The notes under the pieces were generated by a model, which did not search any database, was not told the DNA's origin, and saw nothing but the letters and a program-made list of their open reading frames with translations. A stretch of DNA of 64,000 nt from Falsiroseomonas stagni DSM 19981 (lineage in GTDB: Bacteria; Pseudomonadota; Alphaproteobacteria; Acetobacterales; Acetobacteraceae). Both the position numbers and the translations under genes were made by a program. Below are positions 52,101 through 61,200 of this stretch, one piece after another. The stretch lies in assembly GCF_900114315.1 (NCBI RefSeq), contig NZ_FOSQ01000009.1, positions 175,849-239,848 on the forward strand. Reading direction: 5' to 3'. Each line of letters opens with the position of its first letter. The stretch's first letter is position 1.

Positions 52101-53333
52101 TCACGCAACACGGAGTTGTGCCGATCCTTCATCGGCCAGCCGCTGATGCAGCCTGCAATACAGCGCGGTGTTCGTGGCGGTGTCGAAGGGAAGCCCGGCG
52201 CCATCAGCAGGTCGCGGCCCCGGCGCCAGGATGCGCTGCGCCAGTTCCACGGGGTTGCCGACATCGAACAGCGCCATCCGCCCCGGCATGGCGCGATCCA
52301 GTTGCAGGAAATTGCGGGTTCGGGATGCGACGACTCGGCACCCCAGTTCCAGCGCGATGGCGATCGCACCGCTGCTGGTCTGGCCGACCTCCAGATAGGG
52401 CATCGCCACCACGTCGCAGACCGCCATCGCCCGCGCGAATGCCGCGTCACCGGGGCTGCCCATGAAGTGGACGCGCTTGAACATCCCGCCGCCGCAGGCC
52501 TCCACCAGGCGCTTCAGATAGGGGTCGATCGCCTGGTGCGGCCGGTAGCGCTGGGCATGCACATTGCCGAAGAGGAGGAGGTGATGCGTCTCCGGCAGCA
52601 GCCGCAGTGCCTCGATCGCCGTCTCGATGCCCTTGTAGGGTGACAGGAAGCCGAAGATGCCGACCAGCACGGCATCCGGCGGCAGGGCCGCGATCTGCGG
52701 GAAATCGGCCCGCGTCGCCGATTGGCGCAGCGCGCGCGCGGCCTCCGCCGGCAGGAAGGCCAGCGGATGGTGCTCGACGGTCCGGTAGCCATGCAGGTCC
52801 CGCAGCAGCCGCGCTTCCCGCGCGCCATGCACGATGATGCCGAAGGGGCGCGTCCGCTCCGCCTGCCGCATCAGCCGGTGCAGCCCGCGCGCCAGCCGCG
52901 CCTCATGCACCGCGGCGACGAAGCGGTCGAAGCCCCCCCGCACGCCACCGGCCAGGATCGCCCCCCAGGGCAGCCCTTCCGGCTCCGGCACCCGGTGCAG
53001 CGTGAGGGTGAGCGCCCGCGCCGCCTCCAGCAGCCATCCCAGCCGGCGCAGGATCTGCGGCGGCGCCAGGCCGAGCGTGCCGAATTCCAGCTGGATGTTC
53101 ACCGCATCGAAGTCACGCAGTCGCGCGGCGATCTCCTCGACATGCCGGTCCCCCAGCGCGCTGATCCGGCCCTGCGTGTTGAGCAGCAGCCCCTGGTCGA
53201 GGTCGAAGACCTCCACCTCCATCGAGGCTTCCAGCAGCGGCACCAGCGCCCGCGTATAGCTCGCGATCCCGCACAGCTCGTCATAGGTGCTGACGATGGC
53301 GAGGCGAAGCCGCGGTGCCCCGTCCCCCCTCAT
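52101..53333 (-). CDS. Glycosyltransferase, GT4-like, paralogue B
   Basis: A 410-residue GT-B glycosyltransferase. N-terminus LAIVSTYDELCGIASYTRAL, VNIQLEFGTLG, RLGWLLEAARALTLTLHR, then GIFGFLSPYKGIETAIEALRLLPE and the donor-binding YLEVGQTSSGAIAIALELGCRV near residue 350 (in parts). It parallels paralogue A block by block (AIVSxYxExCG, VxxQxExGxxG), implying duplication. ATG 53333 overlaps the CDP-alcohol transferase stop by 4 bp, so it is the last gene of the tight PKS-oxoamine synthase-CAP-GT unit. It probably adds a sugar to the lipid made there. Confidence 0.83.
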   Translation of the reverse strand: MRGDGAPRLRLAIVSTYDELCGIASYTRALVPLLEASMEVEVFDLDQGLLLNTQGRISALGDRHVEEIAARLRDFDAVNIQLEFGTLGLAPPQILRRLGWLLEAARALTLTLHRVPEPEGLPWGAILAGGVRGGFDRFVAAVHEARLARGLHRLMRQAERTRPFGIIVHGAREARLLRDLHGYRTVEHHPLAFLPAEAARALRQSATRADFPQIAALPPDAVLVGIFGFLSPYKGIETAIEALRLLPETHHLLLFGNVHAQRYRPHQAIDPYLKRLVEACGGGMFKRVHFMGSPGDAAFARAMAVCDVVAMPYLEVGQTSSGAIAIALELGCRVVASRTRNFLQLDRAMPGRMALFDVGNPVELAQRILAPGPRPADGAGLPFDTATNTALYCRLHQRLADEGSAQLRVA

Positions 53334-53992
53334 CGCCGCGATCCGGCATCGCGGGCGGCGGCGTCCCGCAGATCCGCCACCAGGCCGCTGACGTAGCCCC
53401 AGGCCATGGCCGCGACCCAGGTCCAGCAGCCCAGATCCAGCACCGTCCACCCCATCAGCACGGGACCCGCCGCCGGCGCCAGCGCCAGCATCCCCGCGCA
53501 TCCCGCGAAGATCACCCGCAATTCCGTGGTGCCGACCGGCCCGGCCGAGAGGTCCAGCACATTCGTCACCGCCAGCCGGGCCGCCGCCAGGTTCACCAGC
53601 ATGAAATGCAGCGCGACCGCGATGAAGGGCAGCGCCGGCCACAACAGCCCCGAAGCCGCGAAGCCGATCGCCAGCGCCAGGTAGCCCAGCATGTCGATCC
53701 CGTTGTCGAGGATGTAGCCCCGCCTCGGCCGCGCCTCCCCCCGATGCCGCGCCAGCCGCCCGTCCAGCGAATCGCCGAACCAGTTGATGCCGATCCCGGC
53801 CACCGCCAGCAGGCACCATCCCGGCCCCGACGCGGCCATGCCGAAGCCCAGCGCCGCCAGCACCGCGCCCCCCAGCCCGAGGGCGGAGAGCATGTCGGGC
53901 GTCACCCATCCCGGCAGTCGCGGCAGCAGCGCATCCAGCGCGCGGGCCTCCGGCGCCGCCAGCAGCCCGCCATTGCGCCGCAGCGGAGTCAC
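53330..53992 (-). CDS. CDP-alcohol phosphatidyltransferase
   Basis: A 220-residue membrane enzyme with the complete CAP signature, D74-x2-D77-G78-x2-A81-R82-x9-G92-x3-D96-x3-D100, including the two metal-binding aspartate pairs, and about five hydrophobic segments. Enzymes with this motif transfer a phospho-alcohol from a CDP carrier to an alcohol acceptor (phosphatidylserine, phosphatidylinositol, or in some bacteria ceramide phospho-headgroups). ATG 53992 overlaps the oxoamine synthase stop and its stop overlaps the glycosyltransferase start, each by 4 bp. Its coupling to a sphingoid-base-type enzyme set suggests the acceptor is the PKS-derived amino alcohol. CDP-diacylglycerol as donor is possible. 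Confidence 0.88.
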   Translation of the reverse strand: MTPLRRNGGLLAAPEARALDALLPRLPGWVTPDMLSALGLGGAVLAALGFGMAASGPGWCLLAVAGIGINWFGDSLDGRLARHRGEARPRRGYILDNGIDMLGYLALAIGFAASGLLWPALPFIAVALHFMLVNLAAARLAVTNVLDLSAGPVGTTELRVIFAGCAGMLALAPAAGPVLMGWTVLDLGCWTWVAAMAWGYVSGLVADLRDAAARDAGSRR

Positions 53993-55236
53993 GCTTCCGC
54001 CGCCAGCCCGGCCAGCGCCGCCAGCGCGGCCTCGATATCCCCGGGCCCATGCGCGGCGGAGGCGAAGAAGCGCAGCCGGGCCGTCCCCTCCGGCACGCCC
54101 GGCGGCAGCACGGGGAAGGTGCAGATGCCCGCCTCCTCCAGCGCCTGCGCCGCATGCAGCGTGGCCGGCACCTCCCCCAGGATCACCGGGACGATCCCCT
54201 CCCCCCAGGCGGTCCCGGCATCGAGGCCGATCGCCCGCACGCCCTCCACCAGCGCGCGGCTGTTGGCGCGCAGCCGCGCCACGCGCTCCGGCTCCTGCCG
54301 CAGCAGGCGCAGCGCGGCCAGCGATGCGGCGGCGACGGGCGGTGGCATGCCCACGCTGAACACCAGCCCCGGCGCCCGCGCCCGCATGATGTCCACCAGC
54401 GCGCGGGACCCGCAGACATAGCCGCCGCAGCCGACCAGCGATTTCGACAGCGTGCCGAACCAGACTTCGACATCGCGCGGGTCCACCCCGGCATGTTCGG
54501 CGATGCCCCGCCCGGTCGGGCCCAGCACGCCCAGCGCATGGGCTTCATCCATCATCAGCCAGGCATCGTGGCGCTGCTTGATCCGCAGCAGAGCGCGCAG
54601 GTCCGGCCCGTCGCCGGACATGGAGAACAGCCCCTCCGACACGATCAGCACCTTGTCATGCAGGTGCCGGGACCGCCGCAGCACCTCCTCCAGGTGGTCG
54701 AGGTCGTTGTGCCGGAACGCCAGCCGCGCCGCGCGGCAGGATTCCGCCCCCAGCACCAGGCAGTTGTGGGCCAGCGCGTCATGCAGCACCAGGTCGCGCG
54801 GCCCCATCAGGGTCAGGATGACGGAGATCGCCGTGGCATGGCCGCTGACGAAGACCGCCGCGGCCTCGGTCCCCGTGAAATCCGCCAGCTCCCGCTCCAG
54901 CGCCCCATGCACCGCCCTTTCGCCGGAGGTCATGCGGCTGCCGCCGGCGGAGATGCCCCAGCGCGCCCCGGCTTCCCGCGCCGCCTCCAGCACCGCCGGA
55001 TGCCGGTTCAGGCCGAGGTAGTCGTAGCTCGCGAAGTTCCGCATTGCCCGGCCATCGAGCCGCGCCTGGCCGCCCGCCAGCGCCTCCCGCTCCCGGTAAT
55101 AGGGGTCCCGCACGCCGAGCACGCCGCCCCAGTACCGTTCCTCCTCGATCTCGGCGTAGAGCGGGTGTTGCAGAAAGGGATCCTCCCGCGCCGGCGCCGC
55201 CGCCGGCAGGGCGCGCTGGCGAACCGGGCGGTTCAT
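53989..55236 (-). CDS. Alpha-oxoamine synthase (serine palmitoyltransferase/AONS family)
   Basis: A 415-residue PLP enzyme of the alpha-oxoamine synthase family, which decarboxylates an amino acid and condenses it with an acyl thioester to a 3-keto amine. Motifs: YDYLGLNRHP, GGSRMTSGE, DALAHNCLVLGAESC, AFRHNDLDHLE, MMDEAHALGVLGPTGRG with the PLP aspartate, and GTLSKSLVGCGGY with PLP Lys265. It is closer in layout to serine palmitoyltransferase and PKS-linked synthases than to KBL or AONS because of a ~55-residue N-terminal extension. ATG 55236 overlaps the PKS stop, so its acyl donor is most likely the ACP-bound chain of that PKS. Serine, alanine or glycine may be the amino acid. Confidence 0.88.
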   Translation of the reverse strand: MNRPVRQRALPAAAPAREDPFLQHPLYAEIEEERYWGGVLGVRDPYYREREALAGGQARLDGRAMRNFASYDYLGLNRHPAVLEAAREAGARWGISAGGSRMTSGERAVHGALERELADFTGTEAAAVFVSGHATAISVILTLMGPRDLVLHDALAHNCLVLGAESCRAARLAFRHNDLDHLEEVLRRSRHLHDKVLIVSEGLFSMSGDGPDLRALLRIKQRHDAWLMMDEAHALGVLGPTGRGIAEHAGVDPRDVEVWFGTLSKSLVGCGGYVCGSRALVDIMRARAPGLVFSVGMPPPVAAASLAALRLLRQEPERVARLRANSRALVEGVRAIGLDAGTAWGEGIVPVILGEVPATLHAAQALEEAGICTFPVLPPGVPEGTARLRFFASAAHGPGDIEAALAALAGLAAEA

Positions 55237-58200
55237 GCGCGCACCGCCCCCGCCACGGGCTCCGCGGCGCCGCCCGCCGCCGGCCGCGCGGGTGCCCCGG
55301 CATCTCCCTCGGCCTCCGCGCCCAGCAGGGATGGCAGCAGCCGGTGCACCAGCTGCCGGGCGGATTGCCCGCCGCCGAGCGCGGCGAGGCCCGTCATCGC
55401 CGCGCCGGTCCGCTTCTCCAGCGCCATGCGCAGCTCCAGGGCCATCAGCGAATCGAGGCCGAGGTCGATGAGGTTGCGATCCGCATCCACCTCCTCCACC
55501 GGCATCCGCAGGATGCGCCCGACTTCCTCCCGCACCGCATCCAGCAACCGCTCCGCCGCTTCCTCCCGCGGCAGGCGCGCCAGGTCCAGCAGCGCGCCGC
55601 CGGCCGCCTCCTCCTGCGCCCCCGCGGCGAAGAGTTCGGAGAAGATCGGCGAGCGCAGCGTGGCCAGCCCCCGCGCCCCCGGCGCCCAATGCGCCACCGT
55701 ATAGGCGCTGACCGCCGGCGCGGCGGCCGGGTTGCCGAGCAGCCGGCCGAGATGGTCCAGCGCCTCCGCCGTCGTGATCCCCGCCACGCCCGTCGCGGCG
55801 CGCAGCCGTTCCGCCAGGCCGCGCGTCCGCGCGATGACGCCGCTATCGGCGATCGCGCCCCAGCAGACCGCGATCGCGGGCAGGCCGCGGCCCCGCATCT
55901 CCCGCACCGCGCCTTCGAGGAAGCCGTTGGCGGCGACATAGGCGCCCTGCCCGGGGCTGCCGACCATCGTCGTCACCGACGAACAGGCCACCAGGTATTG
56001 CAGCGCATCCCCCGCCAGCGCGGCGCCGACGGCGCGGATGCCATCGACCTTCGGCGCCAGCACGCGGTCCAGCGTCTCCGCCGCCACGCCCGACAGCAGC
56101 CCATCCTCCAGCACCATCGCGGTATGCACGATGCCCGCGATGCGCCCATACGCCTTTCGCCAGCGCGCCATGGCGTCGGCCAGGGCGGCGGCATCCGTGA
56201 CATCCATCGCCGCCACCTCGAAGCGCAGCCCCTGCGCGCGCAGCGCCTCGATCCGCGGCATCGCCGCCGCGTCCACCGCGCCGCGCCGCGACGCGACGAG
56301 GATCGCCTTCGCGCCGCGCTCCGCCAGCCAGAACGCGATGGCGAGCCCGAAGCCGCCCGTGCCGCCCAGCACCACATGCAGCCCCGGCGCGGCCTCGAAG
56401 GTCCCTGGCGGGCGCGCCACGCCCTGGGAGGCCGGCCGGACCACGATCTTGCCGACATGGCCGGAGGCCTGCATCAGCCGGAACGCATCCCCGGCCGCCG
56501 CACCATCCAGCACCAGCACCGGCAGCGGCGGATGGGTGCCCTGCTGCACCGCGCCCAGGGCGGCGGCCGCCGCTTCCAGCGCCGTGGCCGGCGCATGGGC
56601 CAGAAGCTGGTCCAGGTCGACGCCGATGAAGGCGATGTTGCGGGCGAAGGGCCGCAGGCCGATCCGCGTATTCTCCAGGAAGTCCCGCTTCCCGAGTTCG
56701 ACGAAGCGGCCGAAGGGCCGCACCAGGCGCAGCGTCGCGCGCATCGCCTCCCCGGCCACGGAATTCAGCACCACATCGACGCCATCCGTCACGGCGCGGA
56801 CCCGATCCTCGAAATCCGCGGCCCGCGAATCGACGACGGCATCGGCGCCGAGCCGCAGCAGCAAGGCGCGCTTTTCCGGCGTGCCCGCGGCGGCGATCAC
56901 CCGGGCACCCCGCGCCCGCGCGATGCCGAGTGCCGCCAGCCCCACCGCGCCGGCCCCGCCATGGATCAGCACCGTCTCCCCCGCCCGCAGCCCCGCGCGG
57001 TCCACCAGCGCATGCCAGGCCGTGGTTGCCGCCACCGGCAGGGCCGCGGCGGCCTCGATGGACAGCGCCCGCGGCACCGGCAGAAGCTGCGCCGCCCGCA
57101 CCACCAGGTGGGAGGCGAAGGCATTCTCCGCGAAGCCGACCACCGCCGTGCCGGGTTGCAGATGGTCCGGCACGCCGGGGCCCGCGCGCAGCACCTGGCC
57201 GGAGAATTCGAAGCCGAGGCTCCCGCCCGTCAGCCCCTCCCCCAGGATCTCCTCATCCAGCAGCCCGAGGGCCAGCATCACGTCGCGGAAGTTCAAGCCG
57301 GTGGCCGCGACCGCGACCTCGACCTCCCCGGCCCCCGGCGCCTCGCGCGGCGCGATGACCCAGCCGAGGCCGTCGATCCCCGCCCCCGCCTGCGCCAGCA
57401 CGGTCCTCTCCCCCGGGCCCGGCGCGCGGCTGGCCGGCCGCCCCCGGCGCAGCCGCGCGACCGTGGCGCCGCCGGCGCCCAGCCGGATGTCCCGCTCCGG
57501 CGATGCCAGGTGGTCGCCCAGCGCCGCCGCGATCCCGCCCGGCGCCGCGCCATCCGCCATCCGGAGCACGCCGATATCGACGTCCTGGTATTCATTGGCC
57601 AGGCTGCGCACCACCGCCACGGTCGCGTCCGACAGCGCACCATCGCCCTCGCACAGCACCCGCAGCCGATGGCCGCCGAGGCCCTGCGCCAGGTCGCGCA
57701 GCCGCAGGATGCGGTCCCGCAGCGCCGCCCTCTCCCCCGCCACGGGGCCGGCTTCCAGGTCCAGCACCACGGCGCCGGGCGCCACGCCGGGCAGCCCGCC
57801 GGTGAGGGGGACCAGTTCGCAGCCCGGCAGCAACGCCCGCGCACGGGCCATGGCGCCCGGTCGCACATGCAGCGCCGGCAGCGCCGCCGCCGGCATCGGC
57901 TCCGGGACGGTCCTGGCGGCGAAGAGCATCAGCCCGGCGCCGCCGTCATCCAGCGTCTCGTCAAGCAGCGGGCCGAGGCCGGCGGCCAGGGCCGCCTCCC
58001 GCGTCTCCGCCGGCAGGGGCCATTGCCCGACCGGGGCGCGCGGATCGGCGGTCAGGCTCCACCACCCCTCCTCCGCCCCATGCAGCAGGTCGATCACCGG
58101 GTCATGCGGCGGCACGCCGAGGATGATCGGCACCGCACCGCGCAGCGCCTGCAATTGCCGCAGTGGCAGGGATGGCGTCGCGTCCAGCGGCAGCACGACG

Positions 58201-61200
58201 ACGCAGGCCGCGAGGTCCGGGGGCGCGGCCGGCGTCTCCGCCGCATCCCGCACGCCGACCAGGCCGCGCGCGCCCGCGCGCGCCAGCACCGCCTCCGCCC
58301 GGCGCGGCGTCGCGGTCAGCACCTCCAGCGCCAGGCGCCCTTCGCGCAGCGCCGGCAGCAGGCGGGGCAGCAGCCCTTCCAGCCCCGGTTCCAGCAGCGC
58401 CACCCGCAGCGGCGCGCCCGGCGCCGCCCGGTCGAGGATCGCCGCCGCCACCGCCTCCATGGTCGGCGCCACCAGCCGGGACCGGGCCAGCCAGCCATCC
58501 CCGGCTTCCGGCACCGCCGCCACGCCGCTGTCGAGGAATACGCCCAGGCGATCCATGGCGCTGGACGCCGCCCGCAGATCTGCCACCGCCTCCGGGCTCC
58601 GCCGCAGCAGGTCGCGCAGCGCCGCCTCCGGCGCCGGCGCCTCCCGCAGCCCGCCATCCGCGGACAGCGCACCCCGCTCCCGCAGCATCTCCAGCATCGC
58701 GTGCCACAGGGGCCGCGCCGCCTCGGGCACTGGCGGCTCCTCCATCGGGATGGGTCCCGACCCGGCGATGCCCCGCACCAGGAATGTGGCGACCGCCACG
58801 GCCCAATCCGCCGGCCCCGACACCGGCCCCGCCACCACCGCCGGCAGCGCCCCATGATCCCGCAGCGACGCCTGGCGGGCGGGCTCGTCATGATCGAAGG
58901 GCAGGATGATCCGGTCCTCGTCGCGCCAGGCGGCGAAGACGACGCGCCGCATGACACCGCCCTCCACCCGCGCCACGAGCCCGTCATCGGCGGCCAGGAA
59001 ATCCACATCCACCACCCGCGTATTGCGGGTGCGGCGGATCACACGCACGACCGACCGCGCGATCGGCGTCCGCGGCCCGAACAGCGAAAGCCGCCCGACG
59101 CGCACCGGCAACTCCCCCGCCGTCACATTCGGCGCCGGCAGCAGGTCGAGGAACAGGCCATGCAGCGCCGCGTCGAAGGCGGCGGGGTCGGTCACCATCA
59201 CCGGCGGGAAGGCGCCGAGGTCCGGCGCCGGCCCGTCCAGCGCCGCCACGAAGCCGCCGGGGCAGCGGTGCAGCGCGGTGACGGCCCTGAACGCCCCGCT
59301 GTAGTCCAGCCGGGCACGCGCCGCCGCGGCATAGACCGCCTCCGCCCCCAGGCCCGCGCCCTCCGCCGCCGGGACCGCCACGGCGGGAACCTCCCCGGCC
59401 AGGATCTGCACGGCCGCGCGGGCATGCAGGACGAAGGGATCCCCATGGTCCGATCGCGGCCGGGACCGCACGGCGATCATCTGCTCCGCCGCGTCGAAGG
59501 TGACGCTGACCTCCCGCGTCACCCCCGGCTCCAGCACCAGGGCGCGCAGGATGTCGAGGTCGTTCAGCCGCAGCCGCGCCGTGCCGAGCACCTGTTCGGC
59601 CACCGCCGCCATCATCTCGATGAAGCCGGTCGCGGGCAGCACCACCTGGCCATCCACCCGGTGGCCCGCCAGGAAGGGCACGGTCTCCAGGCTCAGCGCA
59701 TGGCGCCATTCCGTCCCGCCCGGCGCCATCCGCGTCCCGGCCAGGGGATGGCAGCCCGCGGTGCCGGGCTCGCCCTCATAGAGGCTGTAGGCCTCCGGCG
59801 TCCGGTCGATGACGAAATGGCCGCGATTCCAGGCCATGGGCGGCAGGATGCGGCTGCCGCGCCCGGTGCCCCAGAAGCGCGGCGTCGCGCCCCTTGCCAC
59901 CGCCTCCGCCACGATGGCGCGGACCGGATCGGCGGCCACGGGCGGGGACATCGCCAGGCTGCCCATGATGCCCACCGCCCGGCCAGCCCGCCGCGCGACA
60001 TCGCCCATGGCACTGCCGAGCAGCGGCCGGGGCCCGATCTCGATGAACAGGTCGGCGTGGTCCAGCGCCGCCGCCATGGCCGGGGCGAAGAGCACCGGCG
60101 ACCGGATATTGTCCCACCAATACGCCGCGTCGAGCATGGCGCCCGAGGCGACATCGCCCGTGACGGCGGAGATCATCGGCACCCGGCCCGCCACGGGGGC
60201 CAGCCTGGCCAGGGCCTGCAGGATCGTCTCCCGCTCCGGCTCCAGCAGCGCGTGGTGGAAGGGGTAGTCGATGTCGAGCAGGACGGAGGGAATGGCCTCC
60301 CGCCGCGCCGCGGCCATGACGGCGCGGATCGCCGCGGCGGGGCCGGAGATGGTGGTGGAGGCCGGGCCATTCTCCGCCGCGACCTCGACCCGCGCGGCGG
60401 GGGATGCCCCCTCCTCCCGCGCCAGCGCCTCGGCCAGGGCGCGCGCGCGGGCGGCGTCGCAACCCAGCACCGCCATCCGCCCCAGGCCGCGGATCGCTTC
60501 CTGGCAGGCACTGCGCGCGACGATGAGGTGCGCGGCCTGGGCACGGCCGAGGATGCCCGCCGCCGCCGCTGCCGCGACCTCCCCCACCGAATGGCCCAGC
60601 ACCAGCGCGGGGCGCAGGCCCTGGGCCGCCAGCGCATCCACCAGCCCCATCTGGATGGCGTAGAGCGCGGTCTGCGCCGCGGTCGTGGCCGCCAGCCGCT
60701 CCTCCGCATCCCCGGCGTTCAGCGTCTCCAGCGGGCAGACGCCGCCGGCCTCCCGGATCAGCGCCGCCGTCGCCTCGACGCTTTCGCGGAAGGGGGCGGA
60801 GCGTTCCAGCGCCTCCAGCGCCATGCCTGCGTATTGGCAGCCATTGCCGGTGAAGACGAAGCCGATCCGCGCGCGCGGGACCAGCGCCTCCGCCATCCGT
60901 GCCCCGGGCGCCGTGCCCCGCAGCGCCGCGGCGGGGTCCTGGACCTCCGCCAGGTCGATCACGAGGCGATGGCGCAGCAGGTCCCGGCTGGCGGCCGCCG
61001 CGCCGGCCACCGCCGCGACACCGCGGCGATCCACAGCCGCCGCATAGGCCGCCGCCAGGCGGGACAAACCCTCCCGCGTCGGCGCGGAGACGATGAGGAG
61101 GTCCGGCGCCTCCCCCGCTGCCGAGGCCGCATCGGCCGGGCCAGGCCCCTCCAGGATCGCATGGGCGTTGGTGCCGCCGAAGCCGTAGTTGCACACGCCG

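Noticed and set aside
53993..54155. N-terminal extension of the glycosyltransferase frame at 52101 through the CDP-alcohol transferase
   Set aside because: The frame is open upstream but overlaps the CAP gene fully; the conserved GT start is at 53333 with a 4-bp coupling.
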